From UBA4660 sp034408895 (GTDB taxonomy: Bacteria > Bacteroidota > Bacteroidia > Flavobacteriales_D > Sanyastnellaceae): DNA of 64,000 nucleotides. The stretch is from NCBI GenBank assembly GCA_034408895.1, contig JAWXCI010000062.1, forward strand, positions 62,001-126,000, in the 5' to 3' direction. Below are positions 27,196 to 38,100 of the stretch, piece by piece. Position 1 is the stretch's first letter. Each line of letters begins with the position of its first letter. Below the pieces are notes generated by a model, which did no database searches, was not told the origin of the DNA, and worked only from the letters and a program-made list of their open reading frames with translations. The position numbers and the translations under genes are program-made.

Positions 27196-28749
27196 ATGAG
27201 TGAGAAAAAAATCCGCACCCGTTTCGCACCCAGCCCCACTGGCCCTTTGCATATTGGAGGTGTGCGCACAGCACTTTACAGTTACCTCTTTGCTAAAAAA
27301 CACGGTGGCGATTTTTTGCTCCGGATTGAAGACACAGATCAAAATCGTTTCGTGCCCGGTAGCGAAGAATACATTATCGAAAGTTTGAAGTGGTGTGGAA
27401 TCGAACCATGTGAGGGAGTTGGTTTTGGTGGTGGAAGTTTTGCTCCGTACAGACAAAGCGAACGCAAACCCATGTATCGTCAATACGCTGAGCAACTTGT
27501 GCAAAGTGGTCATGCTTACTTTGCGTTTGATACATCAGAAGAGTTGGAGGCACTTCGCAAAAAAGCGGAGGAAGCAAAGTCTGCTTTCTCTTACAACGCA
27601 GAAATTCGCATGGCACTTTCTAACTCGCTCACCTTACTGGAAGATGATGTGGTGCGGAGAAAAGCAGCGGGCGAGCACTATGTTATTCGATTGAAAGTGC
27701 CCCAGGACGAAACCATCACATTCACTGATTTGATTCGTGGTGAAATTTCGTTTCAATCGAATACAGTGGATGATAAAGTATTGCTGAAGAGCGATGGCAT
27801 GCCAACCTACCACCTTGCTCATATTGTGGACGATTACCTCATGCAAATCACACATGCAATTCGTGGTGAAGAATGGTTGCCGAGTGCACCCGCACACATT
27901 CTTATCTATCGCTACCTCGGTTGGGAAAATGTGATGCCCCATTATGCACATTTGCCACTTTTACTTAAGCCCGATGGCAACGGCAAACTGAGCAAACGTG
28001 ATGGAGACCGTTTAGGATTTCCTGTTTTTCCCTTGGATTGGAACGACCCAGTGACCGCAGAAAAATCCAGCGGGTATCGCGAACGCGGATACTATCCTGA
28101 AGCATTTGTAAACATGCTCGCCTTCCTTGGTTGGAATCCCGGAACGGAGAAGGAAATTTTTTCGATGGATGAACTGATAGCAGCTTTTTCCATTGAACAA
28201 ATACAACACGCGGGTGCAAAATTTGATCCTGAGAAAGCGAAGTGGTTCAATGAACAACACCTACGCAACAAGCCCGACATTGAAATCGCAAACAACATTC
28301 GCGCATCCGTTGCCAAAGAATTTTCATTCGATGAAAACGATATTCGCTTGAGCGAAAATTTTCTTTGCAAAGCAGTTTCACTTTTGAAACCACGTGTGCA
28401 GTTTGAAAATGAAATGCAATCTGTTGGAAATTATTTGTTCGTTGCTCCAAGCACTTTTGATGAGCAAGTGATTTCAAAGAAGTGGAAAGAAGGATGCAAA
28501 GAATTTTTTTCCGAATTGCAAAACGAACTTTCATCGCTCGATGATTTTACTGCGGAAAATGCAAAGCAGTTATTCGAAACAGTTGCATCAAAAAACAATT
28601 TAAAACCCGGAGAAGTGCTTCAACTATTCCGTGTGTTGTTGATCGGGCAAGCTGGTGGTGTGGATTTGTTTGGGATGGTTGAATTGTTGGGGAGGGATGA
28701 AACTTGCAGGAGAATTGAAAGTGCATTGAAGCAAATAGATCTGGAATAA
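27196..28749 (+). CDS. gltX: Glutamyl-tRNA synthetase
   Basis: 517 residues, class I aminoacyl-tRNA synthetase charging tRNA-Glu in the cytoplasm. The HIGH-type motif is in FAPSPTGPLHIGGVRTALY (residues about 10-28), the Glu-binding RIEDTDQNRF follows, and the KMSKS equivalent is KLSKRDGD (about 265). The C-terminal helical anticodon-binding domain is complete (GEVLQLFRVLLIGQAGG). Length is normal for the bacterial enzyme. The start MSEKKIRTRF is the natural one. Followed after about 90 bp by glnS, so the two may be transcribed together; the window also has a dedicated GlnRS, so this GluRS need not misacylate tRNA-Gln. Confidence 0.97.
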   Translation: MSEKKIRTRFAPSPTGPLHIGGVRTALYSYLFAKKHGGDFLLRIEDTDQNRFVPGSEEYIIESLKWCGIEPCEGVGFGGGSFAPYRQSERKPMYRQYAEQLVQSGHAYFAFDTSEELEALRKKAEEAKSAFSYNAEIRMALSNSLTLLEDDVVRRKAAGEHYVIRLKVPQDETITFTDLIRGEISFQSNTVDDKVLLKSDGMPTYHLAHIVDDYLMQITHAIRGEEWLPSAPAHILIYRYLGWENVMPHYAHLPLLLKPDGNGKLSKRDGDRLGFPVFPLDWNDPVTAEKSSGYRERGYYPEAFVNMLAFLGWNPGTEKEIFSMDELIAAFSIEQIQHAGAKFDPEKAKWFNEQHLRNKPDIEIANNIRASVAKEFSFDENDIRLSENFLCKAVSLLKPRVQFENEMQSVGNYLFVAPSTFDEQVISKKWKEGCKEFFSELQNELSSLDDFTAENAKQLFETVASKNNLKPGEVLQLFRVLLIGQAGGVDLFGMVELLGRDETCRRIESALKQIDLE

Positions 28750-28842
28750 ACCTCTACGACAACTCTGCACTTCTGCGGTGAAAAGAAAACCGCAGAATTA
28801 GTGAGAGCTCAAAGCGATCCACAGAAAAACATTGAAAGAAAA

Positions 28843-30510
28843 ATGACCCCCGAAAAACCCCTCAACTTCCTCGAAGAAATAATAGCCGAAGACATCAAAA
28901 ACGGCAAACACGATGGGCGTGTGCTCACGCGTTTTCCACCTGAGCCCAATGGCTACCTACACATCGGTCACGCCACTACCATTTGCCTCAACTTCGGGTT
29001 GGGCAAAACATTTGGCGGCAAAACCAATCTGCGTTTTGATGACACCAATCCGGTGACTGAGGACACCGAATATGTGGAGAGCATCAAAGAAGATATTCGT
29101 TGGTTGGGCTTTGAATGGACCAACGAGTTTTATGCGAGTGACTACTTTGAGCAGTTGTATGAGTTTGCTGCAACGCTTATTAGGAAAGGACTTGCTTATG
29201 TGGATGACAGCAGTGCGGAAGAAATTGCCTCAATGAAAGGAACTCCCACTGAGCCAGGAAAAGACTCGCCATTTCGCAATCGTTCGATGGAAGAAAATCT
29301 GGATTTGTTTGCACGAATGCGTGCAGGAGAATTTGCAGAAGGTGAAAAAACCTTGCGTGCAAAAGTGGACATGGCATCACCCAATATGCAACTGCGTGAC
29401 CCTCTGATGTATCGCATCAAGTTTGCGCATCACCACCGCACAGGCGACAAGTGGTGCATCTATCCGATGTATGATTTTGCACATGGGCAAAGTGATTCGA
29501 TAGAACAAATCACACACAGCATTTGTACCCTTGAGTTTGAAGTGCATCGCCCACTATACAATTGGTTTATCGAACAACTTGGAATTTATCCAAGTCAGCA
29601 ATATGAGTTTGCAAGACGCAATTTGAACTACACCGTGATGAGCAAACGCAAGCTCATGCAATTGGTAAATGAAAAACATGTGAGTGGTTGGGATGACCCG
29701 CGCATGCCCACAGTGAGCGGTTTGCGCAGGCGTGGATACACTCCTGCAAGTGTTCGGAATTTTTGCGACCTCATCGGTATTTCTCGCAGAGAAAGTGTGA
29801 GCGATGTGGGCTTACTCGAAAGCTGCATCCGCGAGGAGTTGAACAAAACCGCCACACGAAGAATGGTGGTGTTGAATCCTGTGAAGCTTATCATTGACAA
29901 TTATGAAGTGGGCAAAACAGAAATACTTCATGGAGAAAACAATCCTGAAATGGAAGAGGGCGGTGGCCATCGCGACATTCCATTCAGCAAAGAACTTTGG
30001 ATTGAGCGCGATGACTTTATGGAAGAACCACCTAAGAAATTTTTCCGGCTTGGCCCAGGGTTGACGGTTCGATTGAAAAGTGCATACATCATCAAGTGTG
30101 AATCATTCAAAAAAGATGATGCGGGAAATGTCACTGAAATTCATTGCACCTATTTTCCAGATAGCAAGAGTGGAAATGATACTAGCGGCATCAATGTGAA
30201 GGGCACCATGCATTTTGTTTCAGCAAATGATGCAGTTCCTGTGCAAGTGAATCTGTACGACCGGCTTTTCAAAGTAGAAAACCCTTCCTCGGAGGAGGGC
30301 GATTTTAAATCGTACATCAACGAAAACAGTTTGACGGTAATCGAAACTGCTTACGCAGAGGCGGATTTAAAAAACACAATTGCCGGAGACAAATTTCAAT
30401 TTATTCGTCTGGGATATTTCTGTGCCGATAAAGATTCGACTTCTGACAAAATCATTTTCAACCGAACGGTTGGTTTGAAAGACTCTTGGGCGAAGGAGGC
30501 GAAGAAATAA
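28843..30510 (+). CDS. glnS: Glutaminyl-tRNA synthetase
   Basis: 555 residues from the ATG at 28843 (MTPEKPLNFLEEII), preferred over an in-frame GTG at 28801 because homologues start here. Class I synthetase charging tRNA-Gln directly. HIGH motif in PPEPNGYLHIGHAT, LRFDDTNPVTEDTEYVESI, the Gln/tRNA recognition segment PMYDFAHGQSDSIEQITHS, and KMSKS equivalent in VMSKRKLMQLV. Two C-terminal beta-barrel anticodon domains are present. It is about 90 bp after gltX. Confidence 0.97.
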   Translation: MTPEKPLNFLEEIIAEDIKNGKHDGRVLTRFPPEPNGYLHIGHATTICLNFGLGKTFGGKTNLRFDDTNPVTEDTEYVESIKEDIRWLGFEWTNEFYASDYFEQLYEFAATLIRKGLAYVDDSSAEEIASMKGTPTEPGKDSPFRNRSMEENLDLFARMRAGEFAEGEKTLRAKVDMASPNMQLRDPLMYRIKFAHHHRTGDKWCIYPMYDFAHGQSDSIEQITHSICTLEFEVHRPLYNWFIEQLGIYPSQQYEFARRNLNYTVMSKRKLMQLVNEKHVSGWDDPRMPTVSGLRRRGYTPASVRNFCDLIGISRRESVSDVGLLESCIREELNKTATRRMVVLNPVKLIIDNYEVGKTEILHGENNPEMEEGGGHRDIPFSKELWIERDDFMEEPPKKFFRLGPGLTVRLKSAYIIKCESFKKDDAGNVTEIHCTYFPDSKSGNDTSGINVKGTMHFVSANDAVPVQVNLYDRLFKVENPSSEEGDFKSYINENSLTVIETAYAEADLKNTIAGDKFQFIRLGYFCADKDSTSDKIIFNRTVGLKDSWAKEAKK

Positions 30511-30637
30511 ACCTTGAGCACTGCTCCGGTTGATGTGCGGTAAGTCAACTATCTACCGTGCTGTTACATTCGCACCGCCCAACCAGGATGAACGGATTTC
30601 CGCCAGTCATTGGTCAACGGTACATCAATTCTGATTC

Positions 30638-31951
30638 ATGACTCTTGCCCTGCAACTTTTATTGTCGCTTTCCATCCTCATCGTATTGCATGAGATGGGG
30701 CATTTTATTCCTGCTAAAATTTTCAAGACGCGGGTTGAAAAATTCTATCTCTTTTTCGATCCCTGGTTCTCGTTGGTGAAGAAAAAAATTGGGGATACTG
30801 TTTACGGCATCGGTTGGCTTCCGCTGGGTGGATACGTAAAAATTTCAGGGATGGTGGACGAAAGCATGGACAAAGACCAGCTTGCCAAACCCCCGCAACC
30901 ATGGGAGTTTCGCTCCAAGCCCGCATGGCAACGACTCATTATCATGATTGGTGGCGTTACTGTAAATGTCATTCTCGGTTTTGTGATTTACTGGTTCGTG
31001 CTGGCTCACTGGGGTTACAAAGTGTTGCCACTGGAGAACGTTACTTATGGTGCGCATTTCGAACCGGTGCTGGAGAAGATTGGATTCGAAGACGGTGACA
31101 AAATTCTCGCAGTAGATGACAGCATTCCACAATCGCATCACCAGGTAATGTCCATGTTGTTTTTCGATGAAGCGAAAAAAGTAACGGTGGAAAGGCGTGG
31201 TCAAAAAGTGGAAGTAAATATTCCGGAAGATATTTCATCCAGAATGTTGAGTGCAGGCGCAAGAGCTGCCATCACCCCGAGGTACAAGTGCGTAATTGAT
31301 TCCTTTACGGTGAAATCTCCTGCCGACAGTGCGGGGTTGTTGAAGGGTGATAAAATTATTGGCGTGAATGAGGTCCGGTCGGAATTTTTCATGGACATCC
31401 AACAGGAAATTTTTAAGAACAAGGGCAAAGTCATCCGTGTGAATTTCATTCGTGGCGATTCAACCCTTGTTGCAAAAATCAAGGTGAGCGAAGAAGGGGC
31501 TATCGGATTTTATCCTGTGCCTGATAGCAAATACCTCAAGTACGACACCCTTCAGTATTCAGTAGGCAGTGCCTTCCCCGCAGCGTTCCGTTATGCCAAA
31601 GAAATTATCCGCAAACAGGTACTCTCCATTCGATTCCTTTTCTCGCGCGCTGGTGTCACCCAAATGGGCGGCTTTATTTCCATTGCCAACATCTTTCCTG
31701 ATAAATGGAATTGGTGGGCCTTTTGGGATAAGACAGCCTTGCTTTCACTTGTGCTTGCAGTCATGAATATTCTTCCCATTCCCGCTCTTGATGGCGGACA
31801 TGTCATCTTCCTTATTTGGGAAGTGATAACGGGGAAACCAGTGAAGCAGCGGGTACTCGAAGTGGCGCAAATGTTTGGATTCTTGCTTCTTATTGGTCTT
31901 ATCCTTTGGGCCAATGGGCTTGACATTTTCCGATTGTTCTCCGGAAATTAA
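30638..31951 (+). CDS. rseP: RIP metalloprotease RseP (site-2 protease)
   Basis: 437 residues. Intramembrane zinc protease of family M50 that cleaves anti-sigma factors and signal-peptide remnants. Active-site HExxH is His18-Glu19...His22 in VLHEMGHFIPA in the first membrane helix; the third ligand Asp is in NILPIPALDGGHVIFL near residue 385. Two PDZ-like domains lie between (GFEDGDKILAVDDS and DSAGLLKGDKIIGVNE). Four membrane segments are visible. In many Bacteroidota rseP follows dxr, but no dxr is seen here. Confidence 0.95.
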   Translation: MTLALQLLLSLSILIVLHEMGHFIPAKIFKTRVEKFYLFFDPWFSLVKKKIGDTVYGIGWLPLGGYVKISGMVDESMDKDQLAKPPQPWEFRSKPAWQRLIIMIGGVTVNVILGFVIYWFVLAHWGYKVLPLENVTYGAHFEPVLEKIGFEDGDKILAVDDSIPQSHHQVMSMLFFDEAKKVTVERRGQKVEVNIPEDISSRMLSAGARAAITPRYKCVIDSFTVKSPADSAGLLKGDKIIGVNEVRSEFFMDIQQEIFKNKGKVIRVNFIRGDSTLVAKIKVSEEGAIGFYPVPDSKYLKYDTLQYSVGSAFPAAFRYAKEIIRKQVLSIRFLFSRAGVTQMGGFISIANIFPDKWNWWAFWDKTALLSLVLAVMNILPIPALDGGHVIFLIWEVITGKPVKQRVLEVAQMFGFLLLIGLILWANGLDIFRLFSGN

Positions 31952-32045
31952 TCCTTCTTTCGCCTCCAGATTCTTACTTGAAAAGCACATCGGTGGCATA
32001 AATGGTTTGTCATTTATTAAAAATGATTTGAAATCTGTTCTCGTT

Positions 32046-34178
32046 TCAAAACACAATTCTTACCCCTACGAGACACACATCATCCACTTGCTCATATTCA
32101 TTCTTCCATGAATTGAAAAAATCCACGAGCATTGGTTTTTGTTTCGCAACAGATTCTGCTGATATGCCATTGAGAAAATCCAACATGCCCTTCTTCTTTA
32201 ATTTTTTTCCATCTTCTCCACCGAATTGGTCAGGCAAGCCGTCAGTAAAGGCGTAGAGCATATCGTCATTCTTCAATTGAAATGATGATGATGTAAAAGG
32301 TTTGGTCATAGTTGCATCGCGCATCCCGATAGGCCTTCGCGTTCCCTTTAGTTCTATACATTCTCCATTCCTGAAGATGAAAAGGTTTTGGTTCGCTCCG
32401 CAAAAAACTAATTCACGGGTTTCTTTCTGAATGGCTAAAAGCCCAATATCCATTCCGTCACCTGCATGAGCGTTTCCCGATCCGTTCATGTTTTTCAGCA
32501 ATCGCTCATCCAACTTTTGCAGCAACACATCCGGTTGGTCATCCTTGAATTGAGCAATCGTTTCGCGAAGCAGGTTAATGCTCATCACACTCATCATTGC
32601 TCCTGGCACTCCGTGTCCTGTGCAATCTCCCGTAGCAAGCATCAACACTTCATGAGGCGGGCCTTCCACGCCGTTGAGCATTGTTCTGCCGCCCCAGTAA
32701 AAATCTCCGCTCACAATGTCTTTGGGTTGGTAGAAAACAAAAGACTCAGGAAAAAATCCACGAACATCATCCTCTGTGGGAAGTACATTCTTCTGGATGC
32801 GCTCAGCATAACGAATGCTGTCAATAATTTCTTTCCGCTGTTCTTCTATTTGATTTTTCTGCACAAGAATTTCTTCCGTTCGCTCTTCCACTTTTCTTTC
32901 AAGCACCACATTGGCTTCGCGCTCCATGCGGTTAATCTCCTGTAGCGAAGAGAGCGCCTGATCTTTAAAACTTTTGAAACGATCTACAATCGCAAGCGAC
33001 AACAGCACAACTTCAGCTGCACTACCGATGAGCAATCCATAATCCGCATAAAAATCACTTCGCAACAACCCTGCGTTTGTTGCAATAAATCCGAACACAG
33101 TCAGTACCAACACAACAAAACCAAAGAGGAAAAACTTGGCAGGTTTGAAATTTTTTCTCAGCACCATCACCGCGATGGGAATGATGGCCAGGTTCAGCGA
33201 AAGAGCAACACCATTCACCACAAGAATGGAAATTGAAAAAATCACGTTGTGCCAAACCAGCGACAACATTGCGTTACACATTATGACCATTCCTACCCAC
33301 TTGAAAATAGAATTCACCCGTGAGTAAAATTCCTTCAAGTTCAAAAAATGCTGGCTGAAGCGCAACAACGAAAACACGCTCATGCTTGCGAAGAATGGAT
33401 TGGCCACGTTGGCCATCCACGGATTGTCCGGCCACAAATAGTGAAACGCATAACCGCTGAGAGAAAACTGTAGCAGCAGGAGGTTGAAGTTGTAGTGCAC
33501 ATAATAAAGCGAAGAGCGCTCGCGAATGATGAGGTAGATGAAGAGGTTGAACAACAACACGAAAATGATCAGTCCGAAATAGCTGCCTCGCAGCAACTGG
33601 TCTTTAGCATCACGCAGCGACAAGCCACGTTCATCTCGAATGGCTATGGGTGCAAGAAGTTGTTCACCACCACTACTAATTTTAAGATAGTACTGCCGCA
33701 TTTCAGCACGCGGTATTTCTACAGGATAGATGTAATTGTGGTGTGCCACCATCCGGCTATCGAACGGATACGCATCACCTGTTTCGCACACCAACCGTAT
33801 TTCGGTATGATGCCTTTCGTAAAGAATGGCTTCATTCAAAAGAGGATTTTGAACCTCAATAAGTTTCGTTAATGCATTCACACAATTGCCCGGCACATCA
33901 AACCGCAGCCAATAAGCCGAAGTGCTGAATGAGAAATTGGGAACAACTCCCTTTTCGAGATACATGAATAAGCTGTCCGGCAAAGAGCAGATGTTTTCAA
34001 TTTGCAATGTGCCATTCCGGTCCTCAATAAATTGAATTCTTTCCGGTTTGAAAGCAGTTGTTTCTGACCCCCTTGCATCTGAAGAATTTATGCGTAGAAA
34101 TCCTAGCACGCCCACCAAGAAAATGATTAGGGGAACAAGAAGAACAAGTTGATATAGGCGTTTGCCGGGTGTTCGCAT
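32046..34178 (-). CDS. 7TM-DISM sensor with SpoIIE-type PP2C serine phosphatase domain
   Basis: 710 residues from the ATG at 34178 (27 bases of open frame upstream begin only with TTG). One N-terminal membrane anchor (LVLLVPLIIFLVGVLGFL), an extracytoplasmic 7TMR-DISMED2-like beta domain (about 40-180), seven membrane helices (about 190-390; FGLIIFVLLFNLFIYLIIR), a coiled coil (MEREANVVLERKVEERTEEI), then a PP2C/SpoIIE phosphatase domain (about 460-710) with PKDIVSGDFYWGG, LATGDCTGHGVPGAMMSV and YAFTDGLPDQFGG holding the metal-binding Asp residues. Such proteins dephosphorylate anti-sigma-factor antagonists in response to outside signals; no such partner is adjacent. Confidence 0.92.
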   Translation of the reverse strand: MRTPGKRLYQLVLLVPLIIFLVGVLGFLRINSSDARGSETTAFKPERIQFIEDRNGTLQIENICSLPDSLFMYLEKGVVPNFSFSTSAYWLRFDVPGNCVNALTKLIEVQNPLLNEAILYERHHTEIRLVCETGDAYPFDSRMVAHHNYIYPVEIPRAEMRQYYLKISSGGEQLLAPIAIRDERGLSLRDAKDQLLRGSYFGLIIFVLLFNLFIYLIIRERSSLYYVHYNFNLLLLQFSLSGYAFHYLWPDNPWMANVANPFFASMSVFSLLRFSQHFLNLKEFYSRVNSIFKWVGMVIMCNAMLSLVWHNVIFSISILVVNGVALSLNLAIIPIAVMVLRKNFKPAKFFLFGFVVLVLTVFGFIATNAGLLRSDFYADYGLLIGSAAEVVLLSLAIVDRFKSFKDQALSSLQEINRMEREANVVLERKVEERTEEILVQKNQIEEQRKEIIDSIRYAERIQKNVLPTEDDVRGFFPESFVFYQPKDIVSGDFYWGGRTMLNGVEGPPHEVLMLATGDCTGHGVPGAMMSVMSINLLRETIAQFKDDQPDVLLQKLDERLLKNMNGSGNAHAGDGMDIGLLAIQKETRELVFCGANQNLFIFRNGECIELKGTRRPIGMRDATMTKPFTSSSFQLKNDDMLYAFTDGLPDQFGGEDGKKLKKKGMLDFLNGISAESVAKQKPMLVDFFNSWKNEYEQVDDVCLVGVRIVF

Positions 34179-34205
34179 CGCTGTTGCGTTGATTCTCAGA
34201 ACCAA

Positions 34206-34640
34206 CGTGATACGAAAGAAACATTAGTAAGTTTCAGCGGGGGCGGCATCTGATATGGTGTCGAAAAACACATTAGCGCCCAGCGCTTCCGGCATCCTAT
34301 ACGAAAATGCATATTGACTTCACCGCTGCAATCATGCAATTTTGGCCAATCAAAAAAGCAAGAATTCAAACTCGAAAAAATGGTTCTGCAATCGGTCAAC
34401 TTCTCGTTATTGAATGTGTGGGAACACTTATCACTTTAGGCTGTACATTGATCGATGAGGACATACAAAAAATTGAAATCGCAGGAGATTGTGTAATGAG
34501 TGCCGAAGACACCATTACACTAATATGGAATGGAACTTTGTACATGTAGATTGCGCGTTCCAATAGTTAGTGTTACTTCAGCAAACAATTGAACATCATT
34601 TGTTTTGAAAAAGAACCTTCCTAACATATCTTTAAAATCA
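34206..34640. other. Intergenic stretch with no convincing gene
   Basis: About 435 bp between the divergent phosphatase and the broken cupin. The only open frame (34307-34549, + strand, 80 codons, MHIDFTAAIMQFW...) lacks recognisable homology; its second half (DEDIQKIEIAGDCVM) looks beta-like and might be a remnant. I see no hairpin or promoter that I would defend. Confidence 0.4.
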
Positions 34641-35060
34641 CGCAACAAAAAATCATCCTAAACGCCACAGGTGAACCATCACCTTCACAAAAACTTCAGC
34701 AGACACCAATGGTGAGTACGCTGAAATGATTGTGACTCTCAATGCAAGCGGTGATGGTCCTTCTCCACACCGCCATTGCTTGCAGGATGAGTTCTATCAA
34801 TGTCTGGAAGGAAAACTTGGAGTAGAAAGCGATGGGAAAAAAATTGTGCTGGTGCCGGGTCGAACATTCACGGTTCCTAAAGACGCAGTGCACAGGTGTT
34901 ATTCGGTGGGTGGAACAGAATCAAAATTCAACGCGGTGTTTACTCCAGCACTCAATATCCAATGTTCCTGTGCTTGTGCAGAAAACAATTTTTCCAGCAA
35001 TGGCTGTTATTGGAAAAAATTTTGGTGCAGTGAAAGCGAAGAGAAAATATTGAAAATGAA
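34640..35060 (+). pseudogene. Broken cupin-domain protein
   Basis: The + strand encodes a recognisable single cupin: NATGEP / ITFTKTSADTNGEYAEM, PSPHRHCLQDEFYQCLEG (metal-binding HxH and E), KIVLVPGRTFTVPKDAVHRC. The first piece and the rest are in different frames, separated by a missing base near 34677 (GAACC|ATCACC), and no good ATG precedes the first piece. After NAVFTPALNIQ the frame turns into Cys-rich text unlike cupins, suggesting a second frameshift near 34963. It is thus a decayed gene. No function is assigned. Confidence 0.65.
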
Positions 35061-35111
35061 ACTGGCACTAACACACTTCGCGCGTCCGGAAGCCGATGCG
35101 ATGTGTGAACA

Positions 35112-35159
35112 TTTCACCCATTCGGGTGGGCTTTTAGTTCTTTCATCCTCCAACCTTTG
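35112..35159 (+). promoter_or_regulatory. Inverted-repeat operator and TTTG promoter element, site 5
   Basis: TTTCACCCATTCGGGTGG (35112-35129) contains the inverted repeat CACCC-ATTC-GGGTG. GGGTGG is followed by exactly 26 nt and TTTG (35156-35159), which ends 18 nt before the ATG at 35178. The geometry is the same as at sites 1-4, although the spacer between the half-sites is one base shorter than at site 4. The left half TTCACCCATT matches site 4. Confidence 0.5.
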
Positions 35160-35177
35160 TCCAAAAATTCCCACATC

Positions 35178-38100
35178 ATGAAAAGATATTTACCAATGGC
35201 AGTCCTGATCGCAGCTGTCGGCTCACAACTCGTTGCTTCTTCACAATCCTTGTGCTTCGACCCTGCGTCCGATGTTCTTTATGCTTCCGGCAACGGCCCC
35301 ACCAGCGCAGCCACCGGTGATTTCGATGAAGACAACAACCGCGATGTGGTTGTTGCGAATTACCTCGAAGCATCATTCAGCATACTATCAGGCAATGGTG
35401 ATGGGACTTTTGCACAAGCACTTATTGTTGCCGCCAACACTCCTACTGAAGTGGAAGTGGCCGACCTTGATGGCGATGGTCACGATGATTTAGTGTGGTC
35501 AAACATTTCCACTTCGCCTGTAATGTTTCGTGCAGGAAATGGTGATGGCACTTTCGGTGATGTCATCACTTCTTACATCACAGGATTTGACGATTCGTTC
35601 CGGCAGCATTTCACGCTTGCCGATGTGACAGGAGATGGCGACCTTGATGCAATCGTCAATGAGTTTGACCAGGACAAACTGCACATACTTGAAGGCAATG
35701 GCGATGGAACTTTCACGCTCGCACAAACTCTCACCACACTCGACCAACCACTCGATGTTGAGTTTGGCGACTTCAACAACGATGGTGATGTGGATGTGAT
35801 TTGCGGATACAACTACAACCTCGACAATGTTTCACTTTTCATGAATAACGGAAGCGGAACACTTATGAGTGGAACAGCTATCACCGCAGGCACCGCCTTT
35901 TATTTCTACCTCGAAGTTGCAGATTTCGATAACGACAACAACGACGACATTGCTGTAACGGGACTCACCAACATGCACATCCTCACCGGCAACGGAAACG
36001 GAACATTCGACCCTGCTATTAACCTTTCCATGCAATCGTATGGGGCAGATGTTGTTGCCAATGATTTTGATGATGATGGAAACATGGACCTTGCATGGGC
36101 AGATGAAGGAGGTGGAAATATTGGTGTGCTTATGAGTAATGGCAATGCCACATTCGACCCAACTAACTTCAACAGCAGCCACGGCCAGCCACGCGATTTA
36201 GTCGAAGATGATTTCGATGAAGACGGTGTATTAGACATTATCGGCATCAATTACCTTAACGACAATGTTTCATTTCTAAAAGGAAATGATGACGGAACTT
36301 TTGGTTCAGGAATGCTGGACTCTAACGGATTTGTGAACTCGCTTGGTGCGGGCGATGTAAACGATGATGGAAATCTTGACATCGCTGTTGCGAATAACGG
36401 TGGTGGAATTTCACTGCTGATTGGAAATGGTGACGGCACATTTGACGACACCCAAAACTTCATCACACAATATGGTTTTGAAGATGTGGCTCTTGCGGAC
36501 GTAAACGGTGATAATAATGACGACATCATCGCTTTGCAAGGCAGCACTTATGTGGCCATACTCATTAGCAACGGCAACGGAACTTTCGACCCCGAGGTGA
36601 ATTATGAGGCCGGTACCAATGCCGGTGGAGACCGTCAACTCGAAGTGGCCGACCTCAATGGTGATGGTTATCCTGACATTGCAGCTTCATACATACAGGA
36701 AGATTATTTTTCTGTGCTGATGAACAATGGAAATGGAACATTTGCGGCACAAGTCACTTACACGACCGGAGATTATCCTTATGACATTCATGCCACCGAC
36801 TACGATGGTGATGGTGACAAGGACATTTTCGTGGCCGCTTACAACGACAACCAACTCAACTTTTTTCGCAATAACGGAAACGGAACATTTACACCCATCG
36901 CTTCATTTGATGTGGGAACAACTCCTGTCAGTATCACCTCTGGTGATTGGAACAATGATGGTGACACCGACCTCGCCTGCGTGAATAGCAACAGCATGGA
37001 CATCACCATCCTTATTCAGCCTGATGGAATTGGATTTCCCATAATCTCTACTATTCCCATGGAAGTAAACTCCAATCCCATGGAAGTGGTTTCGGGCGAT
37101 GTGAATGGTGATGGCGATGCGGATTTGGTAGTAGCGCTTTATGCAATGGATCAGGCAGGTGTATTGTTTGGAAATGGTGATGGCACTTTCCAGGCTTTGG
37201 TGGCCTACAACGTGGAGCAATCTCCGCAAGACGTTGCGCTCGGTGATTTCAACAATGATGGTGCACTGGATATTTCATCTGGAAATCATGGTTCGCAAAA
37301 CGTTTCTGTCATCCTCAACAACTCCATCTACTTCCTTACAAGTGGCCCCACTGATTTCTGCGAAGGTGAAAGCGTGGCCCTCGGAGTGATTACAAATGGA
37401 AGCGAAGAATTTACTTATGCGTGGAGCAACGGTGCCACAACGGATCAAATAGTGGTGACTGAAAGCGGTGACTATACGGTGCTCGTTACCAACCAAAACG
37501 GAAACTGCACATTGGTATCACCTGTTGTCTCAGTCAATGTACTTCCATCAACTATTGATGTAAATCTCGATCTCAGTTTTGTGGGAAATGTTTGTGCAGA
37601 TGGTGCCTCGTTTCCACTGCAAGGTGGTTCGCCACAAGGCGGCACCTATTCGGGCAGCGGTGTCAGCAATGATGTATTCGATCCATCGGATGTGAGCGCA
37701 GGCACTTACAATATTTCTTACACATACGTTGATGCGGGAGGTTGTGCAACAGGCACAGCAACCGATGACCTTGTGGTGAATGCACTTCCAATTGTGACCA
37801 TTGATTTTCCTGTGGACACCGTTTGTATTGAAGATGGGAACTGGACTATTTCGGGCGGTTCACCGGCAGGCGGGGATTACTTTGGTGAATACATAGTGTT
37901 CGGAACATTCGACCCCGCTGCCAGTGGCGAAGGATTGTTCGATATCCACTACACCTACACCGATGGCAACGGCTGCACCAACGAAGCTGAAGAACAAATC
38001 CTGGTGGACATGTGCACGGGAGTGGGAGAAAGTGTGTGGAATGAATTTTCCGTCTATCCATCCGCAACGCATTCTTCTTTCACGATTGAAGGAAATCAAG

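Noticed and set aside
34307..34549. 80-residue protein
   Set aside because: No start context, motif or neighbour supports it; kept only as a note on the intergenic stretch.
35114..35135. Terminator for the broken cupin gene (CACCC/GGGTG followed by GGCTTTTAG)
   Set aside because: The stem is only five to six base pairs and the T-run is short and displaced; the exact 26-nt spacing to TTTG favours an operator. A double role cannot be excluded.
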